The notes under the pieces were generated by a model, which saw only the letters and a program-made list of their open reading frames with translations, made no database searches and was not told the DNA's origin. From an uncultured Clostridia bacterium (GTDB lineage: Bacteria > Bacillota > Clostridia > Oscillospirales > CAG-272), in contig CALBLD010000153.1 of the NCBI GenBank assembly GCA_937895775.1, positions 1-5,115 of the forward strand: a stretch of DNA of 5,115 nucleotides. Reading direction: 5' to 3'. Of this stretch, positions 1 to 5,089 are shown in pieces. The first letter of the stretch is position 1; each line of letters begins with the position of its first letter. The position numbers and the translations under genes were made by a program.

Positions 1-820
1 CGTAGGAATGACGGGGGACGGAATAAACGACGCTCCCGCACTGAAAATAGCCGATGTCGGATTCGCAATGGGGTCGGGAACCGATATAGCAAGGGAAGCG
101 GGCGATATCGTGCTTCTTGATAATAATTTTGCGTATATCGTAAAAGCGGTTCTGTACGGAAGAACAATCTTCAAGTCAATACGTAAATTCATAATTTTTC
201 AGCTTACCATGAACTTCTGTGCGGTCACCGTGTCGATTCTCGGACCGTTTATAGGGATAGATACTCCGGTGACCGTGATACAGATGCTCTGGATAAACAT
301 AATAATGGATACCCTCGGCGGATTGGCGTTTGCGGGTGAACCACCGGTCGCTTCGACAATGGATGAACCCCCGAAACGTCGGGATGAACCGCTTGTCAAT
401 AAATATATGGCAAAGCAGATAGCATTTTCGGCAGGTTTTACGGTTGCGGTCTGTATAGGATTTCTCAAACTTCCGATCGTGCGTGAATTTTTCGGCTACG
501 CCGAAAATCCGCGACCGTTTATGTCGGCGTTTTTCGGACTTTTCATCTTCCTCGGCGTAGTCAACTGCTTTATTGCACGTACTCCGAGAATAAACCTCGC
601 CTCGCATATATCGGGGAATAAGGGTTTTATTACAATAATGATTGCCGTAACCGTAATACAGCTGCTTATGATCTATTTCGGCGGAAATGTGTTCAGAGCC
701 GCACCGCTGTCGCCCGGCAGATTGCTGTTTGTGTTCGGACTGTCGCTTCTGATAATTCCTTTCGAAACGATACGACGGCTTGTTTTGCGTATGAGATCGG
801 GATATAACTGCGGTATCTGA
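1..820 (+). CDS. Calcium-transporting P-type ATPase, PMCA-like (type IIB), C-terminal part only
   Basis: This is the 3' end of an ATP-driven cation pump. The gene continues past the left edge, and the first complete codon is at 2. Counting from the Met at 8, residues 2-9 are TGDGINDA, the invariant P-domain motif that helps bind Mg2+ near the phosphorylated Asp (which lies outside the window). Six membrane segments follow, roughly at residues 61-83 (M5), 88-110 (M6), 138-157 (M7), 171-191 (M8), 206-226 (M9) and 238-256 (M10), as expected for a type II pump. M6 reads LWINIIMDTLGGLAFAGEPP, very close to the plasma-membrane Ca2+-ATPase signature. N97 and D101 match the ion-binding Asn and Asp of SERCA M6, and N69 is the likely M5 ligand. 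Known for the family: export of Ca2+ from the cytoplasm. Family assignment is secure; Ca2+ as substrate is inferred from these motifs. The cut is a window edge, not a broken gene. Confidence 0.93.
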   Translation, partial: VGMTGDGINDAPALKIADVGFAMGSGTDIAREAGDIVLLDNNFAYIVKAVLYGRTIFKSIRKFIIFQLTMNFCAVTVSILGPFIGIDTPVTVIQMLWINIIMDTLGGLAFAGEPPVASTMDEPPKRRDEPLVNKYMAKQIAFSAGFTVAVCIGFLKLPIVREFFGYAENPRPFMSAFFGLFIFLGVVNCFIARTPRINLASHISGNKGFITIMIAVTVIQLLMIYFGGNVFRAAPLSPGRLLFVFGLSLLIIPFETIRRLVLRMRSGYNCGI

Positions 821-882
821 ATAAATTCCGACCGATCTGCACATATTTAAGACGTAAACACAAAGAAAAGGACGATGCTAAA

Positions 883-1140
883 ATGGAAAGCTTCAGTTAT
901 GTGATAAAGGATCCGCTCGGGATACATGCCCGTCCCGCGGGTATGCTCGTTAAAAAGGCGGGAGAGTTTTCTTCCGGACTTTTTATTGAAAAATCGGGAA
1001 AAAAGGCAGATATGAAACGACTGATATCGGTGATGAGCCTTTGCGTCAAATCGGGAGATACCGTTACAGTGACCGCAAGCGGAGCCGACGAAAAAAAGGC
1101 ATGCGATGAGCTGAAAAGCTATTTTGAAAATAACCTCTAA
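883..1140 (+). CDS. HPr family phosphocarrier protein (ptsH-like) with Arg at position 46
   Basis: An 85-residue protein of standard HPr length (about 85-88 residues). HPr is the small cytoplasmic phosphocarrier of the sugar phosphotransferase system and takes phosphate from enzyme I on His15. Residues 13-19 read GIHARPA, with His15 and Arg17 in place. The C-terminal half has the usual VMSL (50-53) and the TVTVTASGADEK strand. The regulatory site differs: aligned with Bacillus HPr, where residues 44-48 are LKSIM, this protein has MKRLI. Ser46, the target of HPr kinase/phosphorylase, is therefore Arg (codon 1018-1020). The start is supported by AAAAGGA at 866-872, ten bases upstream. The gene lies 62 bases after the ATPase with no visible terminator between, so cotranscription is possible. 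No enzyme I or other PTS gene is in view. The family is certain; whether this is the main HPr or a paralogue cannot be judged here. Confidence 0.93.
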   Translation: MESFSYVIKDPLGIHARPAGMLVKKAGEFSSGLFIEKSGKKADMKRLISVMSLCVKSGDTVTVTASGADEKKACDELKSYFENNL

Positions 1141-1148
1141 AACCGAAA

Positions 1149-1175
1149 GCCCCGAAGAGGTAACCTCTTCGGGGC
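1149..1175 (-). terminator. Hairpin terminator between convergent genes, better suited to the minus strand
   Basis: A perfect 12-bp stem (1149-1160 with 1164-1175; arm GCCCCGAAGAGG) closes on a 3-base loop. It starts 8 bases after the HPr stop codon and ends 7 bases before the acetyltransferase stop. On the minus strand it is followed at once by TTTCGGTTTT, an acceptable if interrupted U-tract. On the plus strand it is followed by AGACTGTTCAG, which is poor. I read it as the intrinsic terminator of the acetyltransferase gene that may also stop or protect the 3' end of the HPr transcript. Confidence 0.75.
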
Positions 1176-1182
1176 AGACTGT

Positions 1183-1812
1183 TCAGTCGTCGAGCGGGAT
1201 GTCAATCTCACGATCCTTGTAAAAATATTTTCTGTCTCTCTCTCCGATCTCGCGTATAACACGGCACGGATTGCCGTATGCGACGACGTTCGGCGGGATG
1301 TCGCGGGTAACAATGCTCCCCGCTCCGATGACACTGTTGTCTCCTATGCTCACTCCGGGAAGAATTACAGACCCCGCTCCGATCCATACGTTTTTTCCTA
1401 TGTGAACCGGCAGATTGTATTGAGCCTGCTTTTTGCGCAGGAAGGGAAGTATCGGATGACCCGCGGTTGCAACAACGACATTCGGCGCAAACATGACACC
1501 GTCGCCTACATAAATGTCGGTGTCGTCCACAAGGGTCAGATTGAAGTTCGCATAAACATTTTTTCCGAAATGCGTGTGTGATCCCCAGTTTGCGTGAAGC
1601 GGAGGCTCTATGTAACAGCCGTCGCCGATCTCGGCAAACAGCTTTTTCAGTATCTCGGCACGCTTCTTTCCGTCGTGCGGACGGGTCGCATTGTAGTCGT
1701 ATAATATCTCAAGACAATCAAGTTGTGCGGCGGCGATGCTTTCGTCATTCGGGAAATAAACCTTTTCTCCGACCATTCTTGCCTTGTTGTCAAGATCCTT
1801 TAAATAATCCAT
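1183..1812 (-). CDS. Maltose/galactoside O-acetyltransferase family protein (hexapeptide repeat)
   Basis: A 209-residue cytoplasmic enzyme of the LacA/Maa/NodL family, which moves acetyl from acetyl-CoA to a hydroxyl of a sugar; members are usually 180-210 residues and trimeric. Residues about 4-58 form the helical maltose-acetyltransferase N-terminal domain (KARMVGEKVYFPND, then LDCLEILYDYNATRP). From about residue 62 there are left-handed beta-helix hexapeptide repeats, for example HIGKNVWIGAGSVILPGVSI. The catalytic His is H119 in NVVVATAGHP, matching His115 of LacA. The family ending NPCRVIREI is at 181-189. I chose the start at 1812 because a good ribosome binding site (GAAAGGA on the minus strand, 1824-1830) precedes it and family homology begins there. 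An in-frame ATG at 1929 would add 39 unfamiliar residues and lacks a binding site. The gene appears monocistronic. Its sugar acceptor cannot be told from sequence; it could be a detoxifying thiogalactoside, maltose or glucose acetyltransferase or a polysaccharide-modifying relative. Confidence 0.93.
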   Translation of the reverse strand: MDYLKDLDNKARMVGEKVYFPNDESIAAAQLDCLEILYDYNATRPHDGKKRAEILKKLFAEIGDGCYIEPPLHANWGSHTHFGKNVYANFNLTLVDDTDIYVGDGVMFAPNVVVATAGHPILPFLRKKQAQYNLPVHIGKNVWIGAGSVILPGVSIGDNSVIGAGSIVTRDIPPNVVAYGNPCRVIREIGERDRKYFYKDREIDIPLDD

Positions 1813-1823
1813 TTCGTCACAGT

Positions 1824-1830
1824 TCCTTTC
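1824..1830 (-). promoter_or_regulatory. Ribosome binding site that fixes the acetyltransferase start
   Basis: Read on the minus strand this is GAAAGGA, 11 bases before the ATG at 1812. It is the only clear Shine-Dalgarno sequence near the candidate starts and rules in favour of the 209-residue protein over the longer in-frame reading from 1929. Confidence 0.7.
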
Positions 1831-1936
1831 TTTGTCCGTAAAGAAGATCCGGATTGTGATGCCCCGACCCGAAATATGCAGATCGGGTCTGAACGCCCGG
1901 GAAGCGTTTCGACGGACTTCACATGCCATACGCTAT

Positions 1937-1965
1937 ATATTAACAGAAAAAACACCGTTTGTAAA
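1937..1965 (-). promoter_or_regulatory. Putative sigma-A-type promoter of the acetyltransferase gene
   Basis: On the minus strand, TTTACA (1960-1965; 5 of 6 bases of TTGACA) is followed after exactly 17 bases by TAATAT (1937-1942; 4 of 6 bases of TATAAT). A TGT lies directly before the -10 box, making an extended -10. Transcription would start near 1930, giving a leader of roughly 118 bases before the ATG at 1812. The AT-rich setting makes chance matches more likely, so this is a moderate call. Confidence 0.5.
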
Positions 1966-2055
1966 TAGAAAAAACGAAAAAGCATCAAATTTTATTTTTA
2001 ATATTAACATTTGTGAATTTTTTATAAAAAACAAGTAAATATGCTTTGAAAAGTG

Positions 2056-2084
2056 TTGACTTTGTATAAAATGTGTGCTATAAT
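2056..2084 (+). promoter_or_regulatory. Strong sigma-A-type promoter of hpf with extended -10
   Basis: The -35 box TTGACT (2056-2061; 5 of 6) and a perfect -10 TATAAT (2079-2084) are separated by the optimal 17 bases. TGC directly before the -10 gives an extended -10 element. The expected start of transcription is about 2091, giving a leader of about 44 bases. A-rich DNA just upstream (about 2024-2052) could serve as an UP element. A vegetative promoter this good suggests hpf is not solely under an alternative stress sigma factor, although further promoters cannot be excluded. Confidence 0.85.
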
Positions 2085-2114
2085 CAAAGTGCAACCGAAA
2101 GGAAGCAAAAACAT

Positions 2115-2138
2115 ATGAAAGGCGGATACGGATTATGA
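2115..2138 (+). CDS. Possible seven-codon leader ORF upstream of and overlapping hpf
   Basis: An ATG at 2115 opens a short frame encoding MKGGYGL, ending at TGA 2136-2138. The stop overlaps the hpf ATG (2135-2137) in the classic ATGA arrangement, in a different frame from hpf. It has its own binding site AAAGGA (2098-2103), 11 bases upstream and arguably better than the hpf site AAAGGCGG (2118-2125), which lies inside the leader ORF. Translation of the leader could therefore couple to, or compete with, initiation at hpf. The frame is very short and may be chance; what is seen is only the layout. Confidence 0.3.
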   Translation: MKGGYGL

Positions 2139-2677
2139 AGATCACAATTACGGGAAGACAGGTCGAGGTTACACAGGATTTCAGAAATCATATTGAAAAG
2201 AAGCTGGCAAAATTCGATAAGTACTTCCGGGATGATGCGACGGCAAAGGTAAAGGTGGGAAAGAAACCGAACCTTGAAACAGTCGAGCTGACGGTAGTGA
2301 GTCAGGGAACAATTTTCAGGAGCGAACAGGCGGAAGATACCGCAATGAACGCACTTGACCTTTGTATCTATTCGATAGAAAGACAGATCCGCAAGAATAA
2401 AACAAGACTTGAGAAGAGACTGCGTAAGGATGTCTTTGTGAAGGGGTCGGATGCATATGTTCCGTCACCCGATCCGACCGATGAAAGCGACGACGAAAAT
2501 ACCGTGGTGCGTGAAAAGACCTTCAGACTGAAGCCGATGTCTACCGATGAGGCAATCATGCAGATGAATCTGCTCGGACATTCGTTCTTCGTCTATGTAA
2601 ACGATGCGGACGGACAGGTCAATGTCGTCTATCGCAGAAATGACGGCCGTTACGGAAATATAATGCCGGAACAGTAA
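2135..2677 (+). CDS. hpf: Ribosome hibernation promoting factor, long form (HPF/RaiA family)
   Basis: A 180-residue cytoplasmic protein that binds the 30S decoding region and, in its long form, pairs ribosomes into inactive 100S dimers in slow or stationary growth (known for the family). Residues 1 to about 98 form the S30AE/RaiA domain, beginning MKITITGRQVEVTQDFRNHI and ending in the basic helix with RQIRKNKTRLEKRLRK. A flexible acidic linker follows (about 105-125, rich in Pro, Asp and Ser). Residues 126-180 are the C-terminal dimerisation domain, with the conserved FRLKPMSTDEAIMQMNLLGH, the FFVYVN strand and YRRNDGRYG near the end. Length agrees with long HPF of Firmicutes (about 180-190), against roughly 95-110 for short forms. 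Start at 2135: homology begins at this Met, and AAAGGCGG (2118-2125) lies nine bases upstream. It is transcribed alone, from a strong promoter to a strong terminator. Confidence in identity is very high. Confidence 0.97.
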   Translation: MKITITGRQVEVTQDFRNHIEKKLAKFDKYFRDDATAKVKVGKKPNLETVELTVVSQGTIFRSEQAEDTAMNALDLCIYSIERQIRKNKTRLEKRLRKDVFVKGSDAYVPSPDPTDESDDENTVVREKTFRLKPMSTDEAIMQMNLLGHSFFVYVNDADGQVNVVYRRNDGRYGNIMPEQ

Positions 2678-2688
2678 AACAGTAAGCG

Positions 2689-2741
2689 ATCCCCCGAGGC
2701 GATTTCCCGGGAATACCGGGAAATCGCCTCGGGGGATTTTT
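2689..2741 (+). terminator. Very strong intrinsic terminator of hpf
   Basis: A perfect 22-bp stem (2689-2710 with 2716-2737) around a five-base loop GAATA is followed by a T-tract spanning 2737-2741. It begins 11 bases after the hpf stop codon. The arms contain CCCCCGAGGCGATTTCCCGG. On the minus strand the flank is CGCTTACTG with no immediate T-run, so it is a poorer terminator for the convergent lipoprotein gene ending at 2772, though the long stem may still act in both directions. Confidence 0.95.
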
Positions 2742-2771
2742 GTGTCCGATTAAGTGAAAAAAACTCATGCT

Positions 2772-3647
2772 TCAGCTCACGGAACGTAACTCTTTGCACA
2801 TGACGGTTATGTCGGACAGAACCTTGTCAAAATGACCGCCTGCCGCTTCGATTCTGATTTTTGCCGTAAGATCGTCCGCAACTTTGATGAAGTAGTCGGC
2901 GACTGTCAGATCGATACTGACAGCCTCGCCTTCCGCATCGATTTCCGGCAGATTGCAGTCGATGCTTCTGACCGATGTCGATTTCCTGTATCCGGCATCG
3001 GTAAATCCGTCGATTTTTACCTGTTCGAGACCGCTCGGAAGGGTAAAGCCGGGATTTGACGGGTCGTATGTCAGCTCAACCGAGAAAAATTCGTCGCATG
3101 TCCGCGAGATACCGAGATGACAGCTGCAACCGCTGTCGTGCCATGTAATAATGAGTGTTTCAAACCGCTTGCTCTCGTCGTAATTCGGAAATGTTTTTCC
3201 GTATGCGGGGTTTTCGGTCGTGTAGATAATCGAACGGATTTCAAATCCTTCCGCCTTTGCATGCCCCGATTTGAGGAGCGCGGTTACCGCATCCGCGTTG
3301 ATCGCAAGTCCCTGCTTCCTTATGCTGCTTGCTTCAAGCGAAGCACAGAAGTTTTCGATGCTGTTTCCGTGCGCCACAATAAGACTTGATGTGTAGTCGA
3401 TGGGCGGCGGTAACTGCGTCGCAGGTGCGGGCGGGTCGCTCGGATTGCTCGGATCACCGTTTGTCATGGGCGGAAGATCGCTTACCGAAGGGAAGGAAGA
3501 AACCGTAGACGATGTTGTTTTGTCGGCGTCGCTCTGTACGCCGCGGGTTGTTCCGGCATTTTTGCTTGTTTCGCCCGGGTTGCCCGTGCAGGCGACCGCA
3601 CAAATTAGTAATAACGCCAAAAGAGAAGAGAAAATCGCCTTTTTCAT
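2772..3647 (-). CDS. Putative secreted lipoprotein of unknown function
   Basis: A 291-residue protein I do not recognise. Residues 1-20 are a lipoprotein signal peptide: MKK, a hydrophobic core (FSSLLALLLICAV) and a lipobox AVAC with Cys20 as the likely lipidated residue. Export and anchoring to the outer face of the membrane follow from this. Residues 21 to about 85 are a low-complexity spacer rich in Ser, Thr, Pro, Asn and Asp, typical of a cell-wall-spanning linker. Residues about 86-291 look like one folded domain with alternating strands and a helical end. Mature Cys are at 101, 174, 176, 184, 231 and 284; H170, C174, C176 and H177 form a tight cluster. The start is fixed by AAAGGAG (minus strand, 3658-3664), ten bases upstream. 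Only 17 bases separate it from the upstream gene, so the two are surely cotranscribed. The domain could bind a metal or carry disulfides; function is open. Confidence 0.85.
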   Translation of the reverse strand: MKKAIFSSLLALLLICAVACTGNPGETSKNAGTTRGVQSDADKTTSSTVSSFPSVSDLPPMTNGDPSNPSDPPAPATQLPPPIDYTSSLIVAHGNSIENFCASLEASSIRKQGLAINADAVTALLKSGHAKAEGFEIRSIIYTTENPAYGKTFPNYDESKRFETLIITWHDSGCSCHLGISRTCDEFFSVELTYDPSNPGFTLPSGLEQVKIDGFTDAGYRKSTSVRSIDCNLPEIDAEGEAVSIDLTVADYFIKVADDLTAKIRIEAAGGHFDKVLSDITVMCKELRSVS

Positions 3648-3657
3648 CGGTTTTATG

Positions 3658-3664
3658 CTCCTTT
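3658..3664 (-). promoter_or_regulatory. Consensus ribosome binding site abutting the upstream stop codon
   Basis: On the minus strand this reads AAAGGAG, a full consensus, ten bases before the lipoprotein ATG. It begins on the base directly after the TAA stop (3665-3667) of the upstream gene, so ribosomes finishing that gene reach it at once. This supports translational as well as transcriptional linkage. Confidence 0.8.
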
Positions 3665-5074
3665 TTATCTGATAATTATCTCGCTTCCGTCCTCAAAACC
3701 GAAGTCGGATATATATGAGTAGTCAACATACATGAACTCAAACAGCTTATAGATCGGATCACGGTGCCAATCGACTGCGTGCCATTTGCCGCCTTCCGAG
3801 GCTGTGAGCCGCCCTGCAATAAACTGCCTGATGTATTCGGCATCCTGCTTGCCGAGATTCGACTCGTTGCAGTCACCGAATTCGAATACGATCGTCCATA
3901 TGCGACCGTCATCAAGCTGTACATGAATTTTTGTCTTTGCGGATACCAGAATGGTGTAATCTGCACTGCCGGCGAGCATCATTCTCATGCTGCTCATGGA
4001 GTCACCGCCGATATCACTGCTCATGGAAAGTGCCCGTGCCGACTTAAAACAGTCGTCGTATGACGACATTACAAACAGATTCTTCGGCTCGGTGACCGCC
4101 TTGAAACTGCTGTCAAGGTAAGCCATAATGCTTTCATAGCTCGGTGCGCCGCTTTTGTCGCTCGTCGGCTTTTCGCTTTCGGACGGCTTGAAGGCGAAGT
4201 TTTTTGAATAAACGCCTCTGTATTCGTTGAGGCTGTCCGCAGCAGTCGCGGCAGTAAACAGATAGCTTTCGCCGATGGCAAGATCCGACGTAACCGGAAT
4301 GTCGTCGGATAAACCCGCTTCGGCAATCGCTTCGTCCTGCTTTTCGGTCATATAGCTTGCATGCCTGCCGTTCACAACCAGTGTGATACGGTCGTTTACA
4401 ATGCCCGTGTAAACATCCGAAACTTCAATATCATACAGCGTGAGAAATTCCTCTCCGTATTTGAGTACCGAGTATCCGCTCCCGAATGAGGAGGTGTATT
4501 TTCTTGCGCTGAAGCGTATCCCGGTTATTTTTCCGTAAAAAATGTAGGGACAGTCCTTTATAAGTTCTGCCGTGCCGCCAACCTTGTCATAGTCGTTGAT
4601 GAAACCGGTCATCGGAAATTCGGATATGGTGTAGTTTTCGTAGGTGACGATGCTTCTGAGTTCATCGGTAAGCTCATCGAAAGGTATGCTCAGCCATTCA
4701 CCGTCCGAAAATACTTCGATCGGACGCGTTTCGCCCGGATCCCCGTAATATGCGGGAATTTTTATCATATAAAATGCTTGTTTTGATTTTCCGCTTTTGT
4801 CCGTCAGTGTAAAATATGCACCCATTGAATAGGAATGAGCTCTCAGTGACTCAAGAGCCGCTTTGCTGCCGCAGTCGGCGTAATCCCGGAATATCGGATC
4901 GATCACGTCGTCTGTCGGTTGCTTTTCATTTGCCTCCGATCCGGATAGTGCCGATGTCGGTTCGTCGTTTGCCTCCGATGCCGACGACAGGGATGAAAAA
5001 ATCACCGCCGAAGATATCAGAATTACCGCGGATATTACGATCGAGATAATGACCATGCGTTTTTTTCTTCTCAT
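3665..5074 (-). CDS. Putative exported or membrane-anchored protein of unknown function
   Basis: A 469-residue protein I do not recognise. It opens with a strongly basic stretch (MRRKKR) and one hydrophobic segment at about residues 8-29, fitting a signal peptide or N-terminal anchor with the rest outside the cell. A short Ser/Glu/Asn-rich spacer (about 30-57) holds two SEAN copies (33-36 and 46-49), mirrored by a 12-base direct repeat in the DNA 39 bases apart. Residues about 168-295 (LIKDCPYIFYGKITGIRF, then YDIEVSDVYTGIVNDRITLVVNG, then IGESYLF) resemble in pattern a small beta-barrel domain common in secreted Gram-positive proteins; this is by eye only. A second low-complexity link (about 296-311) leads to a C-terminal domain (about 312-469) rich in aromatic and acidic residues. 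The start has AAAGGA (minus strand, 5084-5089) nine bases upstream. It is the first visible gene of a two-gene operon with the lipoprotein; its promoter is not identifiable before the right edge. Confidence 0.85.
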   Translation of the reverse strand: MRRKKRMVIISIVISAVILISSAVIFSSLSSASEANDEPTSALSGSEANEKQPTDDVIDPIFRDYADCGSKAALESLRAHSYSMGAYFTLTDKSGKSKQAFYMIKIPAYYGDPGETRPIEVFSDGEWLSIPFDELTDELRSIVTYENYTISEFPMTGFINDYDKVGGTAELIKDCPYIFYGKITGIRFSARKYTSSFGSGYSVLKYGEEFLTLYDIEVSDVYTGIVNDRITLVVNGRHASYMTEKQDEAIAEAGLSDDIPVTSDLAIGESYLFTAATAADSLNEYRGVYSKNFAFKPSESEKPTSDKSGAPSYESIMAYLDSSFKAVTEPKNLFVMSSYDDCFKSARALSMSSDIGGDSMSSMRMMLAGSADYTILVSAKTKIHVQLDDGRIWTIVFEFGDCNESNLGKQDAEYIRQFIAGRLTASEGGKWHAVDWHRDPIYKLFEFMYVDYSYISDFGFEDGSEIIIR

Positions 5075-5083
5075 TTTTGATTT

Positions 5084-5089
5084 TCCTTT
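5084..5089 (-). promoter_or_regulatory. Ribosome binding site of the 469-residue exported protein
   Basis: AAAGGA on the minus strand, nine bases before the ATG at 5074. It supports this Met, which also gives a textbook basic-then-hydrophobic export signal. The remaining bases to the edge (5090-5115) are AT-rich, but I could not define a promoter in them. Confidence 0.65.

Larger units (their letters stand above)
1813..2134. other. Divergent intergenic region between the acetyltransferase gene and hpf
   Basis: This stretch of 322 bases holds no convincing gene apart from a possible seven-codon leader. From 1813 to about 1930 is the probable untranslated leader of the acetyltransferase. It contains a 7-bp hairpin (1866-1872 with 1883-1889, arm GACCCGA, 10-base loop). 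From about 1931 to 2050 the DNA is strikingly AT-rich with repeated A- and T-tracts. It includes perfect palindromes TTAATATTAA (1998-2007) and TTTTTTATAAAAAA (2018-2031), plus two direct copies of ATATTAACA (1937-1945 and 2001-2009). The two divergent promoters lie at its flanks. The tracts may act as UP elements or bend the DNA, but that is inference. No recognised riboswitch or catabolite-response operator was seen. Confidence 0.6.

Noticed and set aside
176..844. Long minus-strand open frame (222 codons) opposite the ATPase
   Set aside because: It lies wholly over a clear P-type ATPase coding region, its translation is Arg/Ser/Tyr/Cys-rich without domain character, and no good binding site precedes it. 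It is a shadow of codon use on the other strand.
821..882. Separate promoter for the HPr gene
   Set aside because: No pair of boxes with proper spacing could be found in these 62 bases, so readthrough from the ATPase is at least as likely.
1866..1889. Hairpin as a riboswitch or attenuator
   Set aside because: The stem is only 7 bp with a 10-base loop, no T-run follows on the minus strand, and no known riboswitch consensus is visible. It is mentioned only as part of a long leader.
1813..1929. N-terminal extension of the acetyltransferase by 39 residues
   Set aside because: The extra residues do not resemble the family, there is no binding site before 1929, and a proper one lies just before 1812.
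1832..2038. Plus-strand 68-codon frame through the divergent promoter region
   Set aside because: It crosses the leader and AT-rich promoter DNA, ends in poly-Lys/Asn/Phe translation typical of non-coding AT-rich sequence, and has no recognisable motif.
3400..3672. Plus-strand 90-codon frame (Gly-rich, hydrophobic end)
   Set aside because: It is antisense to the lipoprotein signal peptide and its repetitive spacer; the Gly runs mirror the Pro/Ser codons of the spacer, and the hydrophobic end is antisense to the real signal region.
4069..4326. Minus-strand 85-codon frame in another phase inside the 469-residue gene
   Set aside because: Arg/Ser/Pro-rich out-of-frame translation with no independent binding site, lying inside a well-supported gene.
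4929..4979. Two copies of a 12-base repeat 39 bases apart as a mobile or regulatory repeat
   Set aside because: They are in phase with the reading frame and encode the two SEAN copies of a low-complexity spacer, so slippage or codon reuse inside a coding region explains them.
4816..5049. Plus-strand 77-codon frame near the right edge
   Set aside because: Antisense to the N-terminal part of the exported protein, Arg/Pro-rich, with no family resemblance.
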